Below, piece after piece: positions 1 to 12,587 of a stretch of 64,000 nt of DNA; position 1 is the stretch's first letter, and each line of letters begins with the position of its first letter. The stretch is taken from positions 124,001 through 188,000 of the forward strand of contig RMBW01000031.1 of NCBI GenBank assembly GCA_004009845.1, read 5' to 3'. Origin of the DNA: Davidsoniella eucalypti (lineage: Eukaryota; Ascomycota; Sordariomycetes; Microascales; Ceratocystidaceae). The notes beneath the pieces are model-generated. The model saw only the letters and a program-made list of their open reading frames with translations, did not search any database and was not told the origin of the DNA. Made by a program: the position numbers and the translations under genes.

Positions 1-576
1 GTAGTTACCCGCCCCAACTCTCTCTCCTGCGTCACACGGTCGATCGAACCCAGCCGAGCCACAGCCCACGACGATCGGAATAGGCTGCTGCTTTATTTTT
101 GTTTTGTAGTGAAGAAGAATCAATAAGAAAACCTCGTTCCGTCTTTTTCTTCTTTCAAAGATTTCTGATTTCTGATTTGTATTTCATTCATCTTTTTCTT
201 CTCTTCCTTTTTAGACTTCATTACAGCAACTACAACGACTAGTACCAAGTTGGAAACTACGGATTTTCCCCCAAAGGACTGTTAAAACAGCCTCGGCGAA
301 TAAAGCCAGCAACTACCGCATGCGGACTCCTCGACAACGCAGCAGTAATATTGTGAGGCGAGAAGTCCACAAAACAAATATTCTTGACCTCTTCTCTTTG
401 TATTGATATCGATTCCAGCGAGTTTTGCTTCTTGTTTTTTTCTTCTTTTCTTTTCTTTTGTTTGTTGTTGATTCCTAGTTCTTTCTGCTGCTCATGCCGC
501 TCCGAGCGTCTTGGACGGCGTTGACTTACACCACGTACCTTCCCTCCGGGACTCTTCTGAACAAAACGCCGCCGCC
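1..576 (+). promoter_or_regulatory. Upstream region and probable 5' leader of the DUF7053 gene, with two uORFs
   Basis: This stretch is rich in T/C runs (TTTTCTTCTT-like), typical of fungal core promoters and leaders. Two upstream ATGs stand out. One opens a 28-codon uORF at 320-406. The other, at 494, opens a 44-codon uORF that ends at 628, inside the main coding region and in another frame. The main ATG at 577 has a strong context (GCCGCCATG), while the ATG at 494 has C at -3. Leaky scanning is therefore plausible if both lie in the mRNA. The transcription start is not visible. Confidence 0.5.
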
Positions 577-3405
577 ATGTCTCGAACCCTTAACTTCACT
601 ACAATCACGCCGATACCGGCCGGCATAACGCGGGCCACGGTTCTTTCATTTCTTCACGACCATGAAGAAATGGTGCGTATCAACCCACTTGTCACATCAC
701 ACAAAGCAATCAACACCCCGATCCACTGCCCAGCAGACGAGGCAGACTGCTCATGGTTCCAGTTACGTGACAAGATCTCAGTGGTACCAGGATACCGTAA
801 AATCGGTGATGCAGCCTACACAACAGCTCTACGGAACACGCCAACAGGACTGCGCGCCCATGTGTATGCACCGATGGGCGTCGATATCGTGTCGAAGTGG
901 ATCCTCGGCGGCCGTCTTCCCGGTGAGCCGGACGTGCACGATGTGTACCATGGCGAGGCAGCTGCCTCATCAATGGCTCCTGGCCTGTATGTACGTGAGG
1001 ACATTGATGTGCGCTGCAACTCGCTAATTGCCGGCTTCATCAAGAAGAATCTGACTAAATCTCATGCCCGCATGGTTGCCAAGCTCACCGAAAGAGCGCG
1101 GACACATCAGCCGTACAAGGCGTCGATTGGGTTGACATGTGATCCAATGAGCCCAGATCTGCTTCCCCCAACGGCAGCTTCTTCTTCAACTTCTAGGTTG
1201 AACGTACCGAGTCGGCCTTCGGCAAGATTCCGTGCCTATTCATCGCCGGCAACACCAGTTGCTCCGTACAGCAACTACTACACTTATGAAACATACCAGC
1301 CAAGTTTATCATTTGACCCAAAACCGCAACAGCCGCAAAAACAACAGCAGCAAGCACCTATTCTTGGGCAGTTGCTAAATCGAGCCCAAAGCCCCGGTAG
1401 TGCACGGCCGCCGAATTTACAGGGCAGTTACCATTCTTATTCACACTCGGACCCTGCAGCGCGCCCTGCAGCCGAGCAGCCATATAAAAAACAACAAGAA
1501 TATAGAGGCCATAAGGACTATAACAACTACAACCACTCGGCTATTCCAGAGCCTGCCCCGGGCGTCTCGAAGCTCGGCGCCGTCAGCGGCTCGTTGCAGC
1601 CTCGACTAAACACATATGAAGCAGCCCATCCCGCGGCCCCATTGCGTTCTTTTACCAACGACAGCTACACTTCTGCCGTTGTGTCGCCTACAACTGACGA
1701 TTCACCTCTCGACTCGCCCCTCGACTCGACCATCGTCAGCGCTCTCAGTCCGCCACGGAACAACCAGTTCAGCTCGTCATTGCTGCCGTCCGACTATAGT
1801 CTCGACACGCCTACGCCGCTGCATCTGCGTGGGGCAAGTTCCCGATCTGGCGCAGTAGTTGCCTCGCCGCTGTCTGCCTTTGGCCACGGACGCAGCATAT
1901 CAGCTCCGTCTCCGTCCCCGTCTTCATCTGTAGCTCCGGCTCCGGCATTATTCAGCGTTCCTACGACCTCGATGCTTTCGCAATCGCGGCCAAACGTGCC
2001 ACCGGCCTTGAGCCTTGGGGTGCGCCCGCGGGCATCGCAGATGTATCTTAGTGTTGGCCAGCAACTGCTCACTACGCCGGGCTCTGGTCCCGAGCAGCCG
2101 ACTACGGCCCAGCAGACGCCGTTGATACACAACAACCTGTATCTTCCGCCGCCGCCACCGCGCAATCGCCAGCGCTCGGCGTCGCAGGGCCGTCCGACGA
2201 TGCCGTCTCTAACCGGAGCGAAGACGCCGCGGCCTGTGTCGACGCCGTACATGGCGTCCAACCAGCCGTGGGTCAGCGACGACTTGGAGTTCTCCATGGC
2301 TGACGAAGCGCAGCCGTCGCCCAAGCCGTACTTGTCACCGCTGATTATCCCAAGGCACAACCCCAAGTCACCGCCACCCGTGTTCGTCGGCACAGTCTCT
2401 GGCGCTGGCATCGGTTGTCCCGTTGCACAGAACGCTGCCCGTCCGCCAGTGCAGCCTGTTCCCGTTCTAGCCTCTGCGCCTATGGCCGCCCGCAAGCCAC
2501 TTCCAACCGGCTCACCAGTTGCGAACTTGACGGTGCCAACCCGTCCGGCCCAGGCGTACATCTCGCCAGAGAACGAGTTCTACCTCGAGCAGTATGCAAA
2601 GGGCGCTTCTGCAGTAGCTCCAGCTCCGGTCTCGGCCCGGCCACCACCACAGCGCCAGTTCAGCTACCAGCAGACGCCGACTGGCCTTGTCGCTACCGAT
2701 GGCCAGCGGTTCGTCTTCCCCGATTCGCCGGCCTCGTCTGCCACGCCTACCCTGCGCAACTCGCTGTCGACTACGCCATCTCCACCTCCGGACTTCCAGA
2801 AACAGCAGCAGCCCAAGCAAGATCGCATCAGCGTCATCAAGCATAGTCCTAGCCCCAAACACAACGCGCACTCTGTCATCGTTGCCGAGCCGCGCCTGAG
2901 CTATCCGCCGCTCGAGGACCAGCTGACGGCCTATGCCATGGAACACAAACTGCCGTTCCATACTGCCGATAGGCCTGACGATGATCTAGACACCACGCCG
3001 TCTCCTGCTGCTCTGGCTGCGGTTGAGTCTGTGCTTGCCCTCGATGCCCACTCTAACCCTTACCCGCAGCCACTGCGCATCGAGAAGTGGATGGCCTCAG
3101 TCGGCCGGGCTACCAACGGCGATCCCCTGCGCTTCGCCGACCCCGCCACGGCAGCCGAGAAGCGCGTCTCCGCATCTGCCGTCTCGGATTCTCTGAAGCC
3201 ATCTGTCAGTGTTGTCAGTAGGTATCCGCACGCCAAGGAACAGGACTATACCGACATCGCCGGCTTGAATCCTTTTGAGGATGAGACGGAGGATCAGATG
3301 CAGCGCCGCCTAAGCGTTCTTCAGAGCTTGCGCAGTGGCCGAAACACCGTTAAGCGTGCTTCGTGGGTTGGCGATGAGCTGTTCGTCCCCGCCGACCGCA
3401 TCTAG
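577..3405 (+). CDS. DUF7053 domain protein with a long disordered tail
   Basis: A single-exon gene of 942 residues. Residues 1-175 match what I know of DUF7053, a domain of unknown function in Pezizomycotina: it starts MSRTLNFTTITPIPAGITR, then has a tryptophan-containing core and the LYVREDIDVRCN-like stretch, ending in a basic helix (KKNLTKSHARMV). The rest, about 750 residues, is low complexity and rich in Pro, Ser, Ala and Gln, with short Gln runs (near 270-285) and PPPPP near 550. Such tails are usually disordered and phosphorylated. The last 60 residues (NPFEDETEDQMQRRLSVLQ and onward) are less repetitive and may be a short conserved motif. The start was placed at the ATG with the GCCGCC context; the frame stays open upstream but no earlier in-frame ATG was seen. 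No signal peptide or membrane segment is visible. Function unknown. Confidence 0.9.
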   Translation: MSRTLNFTTITPIPAGITRATVLSFLHDHEEMVRINPLVTSHKAINTPIHCPADEADCSWFQLRDKISVVPGYRKIGDAAYTTALRNTPTGLRAHVYAPMGVDIVSKWILGGRLPGEPDVHDVYHGEAAASSMAPGLYVREDIDVRCNSLIAGFIKKNLTKSHARMVAKLTERARTHQPYKASIGLTCDPMSPDLLPPTAASSSTSRLNVPSRPSARFRAYSSPATPVAPYSNYYTYETYQPSLSFDPKPQQPQKQQQQAPILGQLLNRAQSPGSARPPNLQGSYHSYSHSDPAARPAAEQPYKKQQEYRGHKDYNNYNHSAIPEPAPGVSKLGAVSGSLQPRLNTYEAAHPAAPLRSFTNDSYTSAVVSPTTDDSPLDSPLDSTIVSALSPPRNNQFSSSLLPSDYSLDTPTPLHLRGASSRSGAVVASPLSAFGHGRSISAPSPSPSSSVAPAPALFSVPTTSMLSQSRPNVPPALSLGVRPRASQMYLSVGQQLLTTPGSGPEQPTTAQQTPLIHNNLYLPPPPPRNRQRSASQGRPTMPSLTGAKTPRPVSTPYMASNQPWVSDDLEFSMADEAQPSPKPYLSPLIIPRHNPKSPPPVFVGTVSGAGIGCPVAQNAARPPVQPVPVLASAPMAARKPLPTGSPVANLTVPTRPAQAYISPENEFYLEQYAKGASAVAPAPVSARPPPQRQFSYQQTPTGLVATDGQRFVFPDSPASSATPTLRNSLSTTPSPPPDFQKQQQPKQDRISVIKHSPSPKHNAHSVIVAEPRLSYPPLEDQLTAYAMEHKLPFHTADRPDDDLDTTPSPAALAAVESVLALDAHSNPYPQPLRIEKWMASVGRATNGDPLRFADPATAAEKRVSASAVSDSLKPSVSVVSRYPHAKEQDYTDIAGLNPFEDETEDQMQRRLSVLQSLRSGRNTVKRASWVGDELFVPADRI

Positions 3406-5428
3406 ATGGAGAATCAGGGTTACCGTCCTAGTCTGGCTTGCTCAGGCCGTCACTCGCGGATTTTGCTATGATTTAACGACCACCTTTGTGCTATTACTCT
3501 CTCTCTCTCTCTCCTTCCTACCTCTGTGGCTCTTGAACATCGGTTCTCCTCTTTCTTCGTTCCTGTGCTTCTCTCCCCTCTCTCTCCTTTTTGTATCTTT
3601 TATCCTTCGATATCCCGAGCAGTTCATTCGTGTCTCCGTCTTTAATATTTGCATTATTATAACCAGTGTATTGTCATATCCATTCGTCATAACAGTCAAA
3701 CGTAAACTTGTTAAATAAAGTGAAATACATGCATCGGAAAAAAGGAAAACCAACCATGAAGAAAATGCTGAAGCCCCACCACAATCAAAAAGATCGCCAA
3801 GATTCTGCCTTTGTTGCTCCTGTAAAGAGTATCACGATCAAAGTCGGCCATTCATCTCTATTTCTCTGGGGTGTATTATTTCGTTGCAAATGGGGTTTTT
3901 TTTAAAAGAGTATCCAAGAAATCTTTAGAAATAATACAAGAGAAGAGGGAAAAGCAGATACAAAGAAAGTACAAAATCACGAAATCAACCAAACGCGAGT
4001 CTCGGATAGTTGAAGAAAGAAAAAAGAAAAGAAAAAAAAGATAGAAAAAGACTTGGGCGTTCAATCTTTCTTGTGTTCTTTTTTGATGCCAAACTAGAAA
4101 AAAGCAAATATTTAAAAAAAAAATCAATATTAAAGAAAAAGAACCAACACAATCTTTTGTCAAAATCACGCGGAACCATTGGAGATGCAAAAATATACAT
4201 TTAATTTTTTGGGGGCCCAAGTCAAGTGCTTCGTTCTCCAACCAAGCTCGGGATTTGTTTTTATTCTTTCTTCTTCAATTGTGTCTTCAAAAAAATCTGC
4301 AGATTACTGTCAACCGGATAAGCCTCGTATATAGTATGAACCCGATATACATACAATACGTACAAGTTTCCTTTTTAACCAAGCCAAACACGATCGTGTT
4401 GTAGTCTTGTTTTATCACATGTTCTCATACAAGTATCATATATGCTTCCCTTCTTCTATCGACCTCGGAACAAGACATCAAAACTACAAAAATAAACAAA
4501 ACAAAACTTAGCTACGGTGTTCTAGTCCTCGCACTAAAAGCGGTATATTCTTTATCATATGTGATTTCGGGTTTGCCATCCGTGTTTCCAGGTATCGATA
4601 GCAGCTACTTGTACTATATTTACTTGCTAGTTATTGTAATGTTTAAAAACGTTCATTTCATTTAATGAGTAAGAGATAAAGGAGATGGTAATAGCTAAGT
4701 CGAAGAAAAGACGGATAACTATGTAATCAAGAAAAGGCCTTCGCCAACCGTAGTATCTATGGCTGTCCTGACATAAAAAGGAAAGAAATAAAAGCGATAC
4801 AACGACGAAAACCAGCCAAAAGAAGAAAATCTATGTAAAGAAAAAGAAGAAAAGAAAAAGCTCGCTGAAATATCGATATCGACAGTAACCCGGATCCTAA
4901 AGACTAGCCACCAGTAGGCTGTATTGATCAGGTGGGATGGGCGCCGATTAGAGAAAGTAAGGAAAAAATGCAGAAATATGTATAGCTGTGTGTAACAGAT
5001 AGAGAGGAAGATATGAGGTCGTGACAGTCTGAGTTCACATAGGGAAGAAACAAGAGGAAAAAAGAAAAGAAAAAAAGAGCAGCATATGACAAAGAAAATA
5101 AGAAAATCCTTTCGTACGGAAACAAAAGGGAGAAAGAAAAGTATAGGAATCTCGAGATACGGACACCAACACCAAAAAGAAAAACCCCAAATACCAGAAT
5201 TCCCAGTAATAAAACAAAATATGCAAAGATGAAAAAAACGCAGCAAAAGCAGTGAAGGTACGTGATGAAATTGCTTCACACATAAGAACTCAGATCGAGG
5301 GACTATGTGGATAATGTCATTATATGGTGGTGTATTCGTTTGTGATTATTTTGGTATTCTTGAGGTGAGGGTGATGCGTGTGTATATGATAGTTCCAAAA
5401 TGCTTTTTTGATCTTTTGTTTTTTTTTT
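3406..5428. other. Convergent intergenic region (3' ends of the DUF7053 and flbA-like genes)
   Basis: Two kilobases between two genes that point at each other. It begins with a pyrimidine-rich segment including a CT microsatellite near 3497-3513 and a candidate AATAAA poly(A) signal at 3714-3719, about 310 bp after the stop of the DUF7053 gene. From about 3900 to 5280 the plus strand is strongly purine-rich. The reading frames here translate into Phe/Leu/Ser or Lys/Arg homopolymers, which reflects base composition and not coding. I see no gene. Confidence 0.6.
3714..3719 (+). terminator. Candidate poly(A) signal AATAAA
   Basis: An exact AATAAA about 310 bp downstream of the DUF7053 stop codon, following a T-rich stretch. 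Placement is by motif only; no transcript end can be seen. Confidence 0.35.
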
Positions 5429-7653
5429 TTAATTCCGTGTCGATCGGCTTTGGCTGCGTTCTGATCTTGTCGATGGGCCTACTGGGACAACATCGAAGTC
5501 ATACTCGCGTAGAGTTTGCTCATACTTGGGAGACTTGAGGAACTTTGGTACCGAGTCCTAAAGGGATGGAAAAAAGGAAATGTTAGTTTTCTGGCCGTCA
5601 ATTACAAATAAACATCCAATATAGGGAACTTACACTAGCCATCAGCTTGAACACAGCGATCTTGGCATCCTCAAATAGCGTCGTCACATCCCGCAATGTG
5701 TCAATCATGGTCACCTCCTTTCCAACCGCCTTGGTCATGCGAGAGGCCAGATTGCTGCGGAGCTGGTGGTCAATGTTCAACTCGCATGGAGATCCAGGCG
5801 CCAGGAAGGCGTTGTAGATACCGTATGCTTGGGCCATGATCTCCTTGACTGTGTCCATGGTGGCGTCTGTTGGCTTAGTTTGTGACTCGTGAATAGCGCC
5901 GATGCAAGACTGAACAAACTCATCCACGTCCATGTAGAACGACAGGTTTTCTTCGCAGTGCGTCTCGCGCAGGTTTTCGCGGAATAGCAACCGCAGAGCT
6001 GGGTCACTGAGAATTTTGTCGAGACGCTGTGTGTTAGAGTCTCGTCCGGCAATCATGCGGCCAGAAGTGGAAGCAGTGTCAGCACCACCGCCTTCTGATG
6101 AGCGACCGCGGGCTGCTGTGCCATTGATAATGTCGCGGCCTCTTTGTGTCAGCTGGTAGATCGCGTGCTTGGTGGGCTGGAACAGGGCTTGTTGTGGGTG
6201 CTGAGCGATATGGGTACGATCAGCAATAACGCTCTCGATTAGATTATGCTCTACAAACATAGAGGCGAGATCGATAACCTCCTTCCGTTCAACTGTAGTA
6301 GCACAGTCCATCAGCCAGTCGCAACAGGCCTTGCCTGTGAAGGTATCCTTGTAGACACGGCCGTTGATCCGACGCTCAGAAGCAATCTTGACACCAGTGA
6401 GGCCGTCGCGGTAGTCGTTTAAAGAATCCGAGTCAGCCGAGCTGACAGTGTTTTTGATGTTGGGGCCGCGGGTACCAATGAATCTGCGGAAGATAACCTC
6501 GACGATGCCCTTGCCAGTCACTAGCTTATCAGTGAGCGTATCACGCTCCAGGATAACTAGCTGCATAGGACCGTTGCCGATAAGCTCAGCAACTTGTTTT
6601 TGTGTGATACCGTTACGTTGGCAGAAACGGTCAAGAACGGCAATTCCTTTGGGGGTGAGCTGCCAGACTTGGCCCTTCATGGTGTAAACTTGCTGGTAGC
6701 GGCCGTCTGCAGACTCGATGAAGCGCGCCTCGACGAATCGCTGGCAGATTGACCTTGCCATGTCTCTAGCCATGGAAAAGGTAGTCGTAGTGGTGGTGGT
6801 GACGATGCGAGTAGGATCCTTGGGATCCGGCATACGGTTGGACTGGGAGAACTTGAGAGAGCTGAGGTTGTTGATGGCATCTTCAGACAAAAAGGTGTAG
6901 TCGATGCGTGTTAACCGAACGCGATGAGAACCGAGAGGAAGCAGGCTGACAATTAGCGTAGAGAATAGATCCTTAAAATCCTGTAGTGAAGAAACAAAAT
7001 ACGTTAGCAATGGCTCCATGGGCACGTCAGTGATTCAACGTAGCGTGTAGGCAGGCAGTACATACTCTAGTGAAAGGCCGGTCATCTTCGGTCATGCGCA
7101 GAAGGCGAGACGAGGTCTGATGCATTGCGGAAGCGGGTTTGCCAATCTTGATTGGCGGCGGGCGAGAGGCGTCTGTTTGGCTGTAGGGCTTGGAGGCAAA
7201 GGGCATAGACTTGGTGTTGGCCGTAGCAGGCTCTGTGGTAAAAGTAGAGTTGGGAGCAAGAGACTCAGTCTTGAGAGAAGACCGCGAGGAGCGAACAGAT
7301 GGTGATTTTCCCAGCGGTACAGGAGCAGAGAGTAGAGCAGTAGTTGGAGCGGCCAAGCCGGTGGAGGGGCGAGCAGGTGACGAGATATATTCGGAGAGCG
7401 AGAAGGAGTCCAGGGCGTTGGCGGCCAGCGAGATCAGGTTCTTGGTCTGAGTAGCAGTGTACGAGATGCTGCGGTTCCGGGTAGCAAGCGACAATGACAG
7501 CGACTGTCGACGAGACGAGAGCTTGGCCGGTGGAGGAGTCTGGATGGGCGATTCGGTGGAGGCAGTGGTGAATGGATTTGCTTTCGTAGCAGCAGTGGGC
7601 GTTTGTTGTCCAGGTGTGACAGTAGGAAAGGAAGGAGAGGAAGAAGAGTCCAT
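5429..7653 (-). CDS. flbA: FlbA/Sst2-type regulator of G-protein signalling (DEP-RGS)
   Basis: Model: exon 1 7653-7066, exon 2 6980-5634, exon 3 5557-5429; 687 residues. Introns are 85 bp (GTATGT donor, TGCTAAC branch, CAG acceptor) and 76 bp (GTAAGT donor, CTAAC branch, TAG acceptor). A TAG directly precedes the ATG in frame, so the start is firm. Order: Ser/Pro/Thr-rich tail (1-180), first DEP-type region (about 197-330), second DEP (about 392-481, with TFTGKACCDWLMD), and a C-terminal RGS domain from about 515 that includes ENLSFYMDVDEF and finishes in exon 3 with DSVPKFLKSPKYEQTL. In Aspergillus, FlbA speeds GTP hydrolysis by the Galpha FadA, ending vegetative growth signalling and permitting conidiation; the yeast relative is Sst2. 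Length is close to A. nidulans FlbA (about 719). The gene stands before an unusually long empty upstream region. Confidence 0.95.
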
Positions 7654-8770
7654 CTATAAGAGGCGATGGGAAAAGACCACGAGGGAGGAGGAAGGGGATC
7701 GGGGCGTATAAGTACGGACGGTGGAAAGTGGGTGGTGGAGCACAAGAAAAACCAGAGCAGAGTCAAGTACAGATATTAGGACGTACTAATAGAGTAGCAA
7801 AACAAGCCAAGGCAAGGCAGTTTAGTAGTTCTAGTAGCAAGACGACGACAGAGCAAGGACGTAGACGGGAATGAACCACAGTCTAAAACAGGCAGGGCAG
7901 CAGACGGCTCAAGAGAAGTGCAAATGGAAAAAGAACGGCGGGACAGACAGGCTCTAGTCTTGGTCCTGGTTCGGTCTTGATCGTGGCCTTTTTTCCTTGT
8001 TTCCTTCTTCTGTGGTTAACTTGGGTACGAAGAAGGCAAGACCTGTACAGCACAGGCAAGACAGCAATAAAGCAAGGATAAAAGCCGATAAAAGCTGCTG
8101 ATATGTATTTCTCGGGAGTCGGGCTGTCTGAGAATGAAGAGGGATGGGTGGTATAGCAGCGCGAAGATATGAGGGACTAAAGAGAGAAAGAAAAAAAGAA
8201 AAGAAAAAAAGGTTGAGAAGCTAAGAACAAGCCAAACAGAGACCAATATGAGGCCAAGTCGGAGTCGGAGAAAGAAAGAGGAGGGAGGGGGCGACAATAG
8301 ATAAAAAAAAAAAGAAAGAAAAAAGAAAGAAAATGGAAACGCAAAACGAACAACGTCCAAAGTCAAATGGAAAGACGATGCCGACGTTGGCAGGATAAAA
8401 TGGACGATTAAAGCGCCCAAACACAGCGAAAGACGAGACTGACGACTAGTTGACAAGTAAAGCCAAATAATAGTTGAGCAATGTGAATAGTAGTAACACT
8501 AGCTCGTGGGACGCCGTCGCATTTGCATTTGCATTTACTTTTGCAGTTGCAGGCAGTCAGATAAATTCGGTTTAAGGACGCCAGATCCTGGTCGGGCGGG
8601 CATGCGCCATGGATCGTAAGCCTTAAGGAGGGGAGGTGAGGTTCAGGACGTGGGTGTGTGAATAGCATGTAGCGGACGAAGAAGCCGGTTGAAGAAGCGC
8701 AGCAAGCCTGAGATGAAGGACAGAGCGCTGATTAGTTCAATTAGACCAGCAGTACTCTCAAACAAACAAA
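7654..8770 (-). promoter_or_regulatory. Proximal upstream region and probable 5' leader of the flbA-like gene
   Basis: On the minus strand this region is long and pyrimidine-rich (TTTCTTTC-type tracts at about 8180-8340), as expected for a promoter or leader of a highly controlled fungal gene. A short GCATTT triplet repeat lies at 8519-8536. No convincing coding frame is present; the open frames are Phe/Ser/Leu strings produced by the tracts. The transcription start cannot be located. Confidence 0.45.
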
Positions 8771-8810
8771 TTGGCGGGCTGTCGGTTTAAGAGATACAAG
8801 CAGGGCAAAA

Positions 8811-8875
8811 AGAAGAAGAAGAAGGAGAAGAAGAAGAAGAAGAAGAAGAAGAAGAACAACAACAACAACAACAAT
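8811..8875 (+). repeat. (AAG)n-(AAC)n microsatellite
   Basis: A compound trinucleotide run: AAG/GAA units to about 8856, then AAC units to about 8874. It gives a Lys/Asn homopolymer frame that is not a gene. Confidence 0.9.
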
Positions 8876-10222
8876 GTAAACGCAGCCTTGTGCCCAATAC
8901 TATCTATACACGTTGTACACTATATCAACAAAGCAGTCACGAGTCAAGCAAGATATAGGAAACGGCGCCCGAATCGACCTCTACTGCCTCCACTGATACG
9001 GCAACTACTTACGTCTAGTGCCACGTTTTTGCACCAGAAATCAACAAGCCCGCACCTGCTTTTCAGGGCCATCTCAGGGTTAGCTTAAGGTTGCCGCTCG
9101 ATCAGTTATCAAGTATAGTATTTGTGCTGTGTTTCCAACTTGTCTTGCTATCATCGTCAAATATGCCCTGGCCCTAGTCTACATATACAATCTTCTCTCC
9201 CATGCCATCCTGCCTGCAAATGCTGCCTGCAAATGCTGCCAATTCCCGGGTGTGGCTCCAAGCGTTTTGGCTAGCCGATGTGGGTGTGCCGCTATAGCAG
9301 CGCCAGGCCGAGGATTTTCCTGCCTCTGCTCTTCTGTTCTGCTTCTACTTCGTGCAGATGTAGGGATTGCCCATTAGCCGAACAGCAGAATCTCAAATCA
9401 CAAATAGGAAGATAAAAAGAAGAAGCAAATAAATAAACCCGACTGGGGTACCACGCTGTTCGGCCGCAGTTCAGAGGCGGCCCCAGTAGGTACACACAAA
9501 TACTTGATCTATTGGGTGCTTATACATTAGCCTGGCGTTTTTTCCTTCTTCTTTTCTTCTTTCTTCTTTCCTGCCAAAAAGTCAAAAGGGCCCAAAGGAC
9601 TTAAACGAGAAGCCCTAGAGGCAAATTCCAGTCACACTAGCAGCCCATAAGTCCGGAGGCTTTCTCTCCATTGTTCTAGACTATGTATGCCCTGTGGACT
9701 TGATCTGCCGTGCCTAGTTGTAGTTGTATCTGTATACGATGGCGATAGCATCATCGCAGGCTTCTTTGGGGCTTACTAATCACCACAATGGGCGTCTGTA
9801 CCTGGACACTGTCCATGTAAGAGAGAGAGCAATGTTTGCTGAGAGGACATACATACATGTACAAACAGCCTAGATGAATAGTATCTGCATGTCCCTGCGC
9901 TATAATCCACTTCAACTAGATAGTACTAATCCCCTCAATATCACCTTGCAAAACCACGGACCTAGTGTTGCAAAAAATAAAAAATAAATACATTGCATGC
10001 CAACAGCGTGGCCAACACTGGCACTTGCTCAGCTGATGGTTTTCTTCTAACAGCCTTCTATTCTACTCCTCTCTTCTTCCATCCTTTTCTTTGTATTCTC
10101 TAAAACAGATCCGTCCACTTTGTTCGTTCTCCTTCATTTCCGTTTCAAGAGGCCCAGGAGACACAAAGCTACAACACATATATAAACAGGCCGCCCAAGC
10201 TTTTCATTTCTTCACCATCAAA

Positions 10223-10234
10223 GGGGGGGGGGGG
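10223..10234 (+). repeat. Poly-G run, 12 bases
   Basis: Twelve consecutive G residues in the gene-free region. Length may vary between reads or isolates. Confidence 0.9.
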
Positions 10235-12587
10235 CATATGACATTGCATGTATAACGCAGTGAATGAAAACGAGGCCAACGGGGCTGTATCTTGAGCTGA
10301 TATGGGACTGTGAGTTGAAGCTTGGGTCGGAACTCCCTTCATAGAAGCACAAAGGGGAACAGGTCACTTCACCACCAAAGCTTTCTTTTCCGCAAACCGA
10401 CGCCTGGCCGACGTATCAGGCCTGCGACTACAGGGCTTAGAGACAAGCTATCACTAGACGCAAGTCCAACACGCAACATACATACATGTTCACGCCAATT
10501 GCACTATCGTGTTGTGGGCTCCAAAACCTGGACATACATACATCCATCGTAACATTCTAATGGGCTGAGCATGCCCCAAGCTTTCTTCACTTTAGCTAGT
10601 ATCATTTATCTCTACAGATGTATACTCCCGAGAATTACAAAGACATCGAAAGAGAAGGAAAGGGGGGGCCTTTGGGAGCTGACGCTTTCTTTTCACCTTC
10701 TTATTAGCGACCCGGGTTCTCGGCATGGACGAAGACTCCTCCCTCTTTTGCCCATTCTTCTCTCTTAACGAGACATCGGATCGAGATCTCTGATGTCAAT
10801 GTTCGATGTCCATCGGGCCTCTTCCAGAAGAGAAGCAAAATCGCGAGAGCTTGGTTCCTGGCCGTGTCTTGTTGTGCAGGATTTACCTCTTGTTGATATC
10901 AAATACCGGCTGAATGAATAGTAGTACATCGTCTCTCAGTAACAATATATGATATATATACGGTCCATTGTTGACAATATGCACTCTCGATATGTCAAGT
11001 AGAGTCCTTTTCTTCTATATTCTTCTATTCGTTTTCGATCCTATTTCTTCGCTGATGTGCCGAAGATCATCCCGGCCGTCTCTGGCTTCCGGTTTACTTC
11101 TTTGTTTCTTCAACGCAGGAACCATGGGTAAAAGTAACGCAAACATCGAGGGTTTGGTGTTCTTCCATTCCTCTCGTAACAAAGAATAGCAAAGCAGCTG
11201 TATCACCTTGTTTGTTTCTGTCCTTCACAGCCTTCCCCTTCTCTATACTAATGCTTCGTATGATCGGACTTTTGAAAATGCGCCAGTTTCGTCGTCCCCC
11301 CCGCAAATTTCCGAACATCTCTTTCATTGCTCGTACTTTGTTATTTTCATTATCTTGTTTGATCAAATGGGAGTTGAATTTTGAATGTAGCAGATCAGGG
11401 TCTTGTATCTCTTGGTATCGCCAATATGGCATGACGGGTCTTCTTAGACGTCAGCTCTAACGGCTCTTCGTTTGTTTTCCGGTCTCCTTTAATCTTGGTC
11501 CTTTCTGGGTTCCCCGTCACAATGCAATGTCTAGCACAGAAATGAATAACACAAATCTCTAGCGTGAACACAGAGCATTTGGAATATAGGATAGATGTCT
11601 GTGGTGCAACGAAACACTGGCCAGCTTGCGACCAGAATCAGCAGATGGCGAATATCAGAGGTACATGTAGAAGCCTATGCAGCGGCAATATCATACCAGC
11701 CGTGAGCAATGTATAGAAGAATCGACTACTTCCATGTTTCTTCTCGTTTTCTTCTATTGAGTTCTCGAGTTGTTATCGCTGATGACTCCTACTTACACGC
11801 CCCTGTCCCCTTGACTGTAAGAACTTTGGTTTCTGCGTTTCTGGAAGCCCGCCAAATGACGGCTCTAAGGAGATTGCCAGCAGGGTAGCCATTAAAGCAA
11901 GACCCTAATTCAACATGATAGACAAGCAAAGTCAGACAGCGCAGACATATATTGATGCAAATGCAACTTGGCTATATTCGTTTATTAATACATGTAAGCT
12001 TTGCTCTACAACGCTCCCAAGTCGCTGGCTCAGCCTACTGTAGCATTGGATCCATCATGCACATATAAGACCCTCATACACCGTGTGCTTGTCTCATTCA
12101 CTATGATTATACATCACAGGCCGATTAATCATCCCAGGATGTTCAACTTGTAGTAGCATGACTTGATATTCCCAATCTGCCGCAAGCCAAGAAATACCAC
12201 CTTGGAGTGAGATGTGTGTCTGGAATGTCTATAAGAAACGTATGGTTTTGGTCTCACCCGGCCTAGGGAAGTTTTAACTAGAGAATCAACCATGAGAATA
12301 AAACAAAATGTCTTTTTTTCTTTTTTTCTTTCCAGTTTAGCTCTTCTCAGGCCTAGCCATTTTCAGAACCATCTCTAACTGATTTCATGTAGTTGTGTTC
12401 TAGAAGGGAGAGGAAGATCCCCAAGAAGACAGAAAGGCGTGCTCTGTGAAGGAAAGAAATAACCCAATCCAAGAACAACAATGTTTCGAGGAAGCTGAGT
12501 AACGTATCATCCAAGATAGCATGGTCTAAGATGCTATAGATTTTCTCACAGGAATGATCCATGGAATGTAAAGCAGTGTATCATAAA

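Noticed and set aside
1794..2561. A 255-codon frame on the minus strand inside the DUF7053 gene
   Set aside because: It is an antisense shadow of a GC-rich Pro/Ser-coding region; no domain and no splice or promoter support.
4719..5283. Phe/Leu-rich minus-strand frames before the flbA-like gene's 3' end
   Set aside because: They come from a purine-rich plus strand in a convergent 3' region; no membrane-protein family is recognisable.
8771..9088. Lys/Asn-rich frame starting in the gap
   Set aside because: It is a translated AAG/AAC microsatellite.
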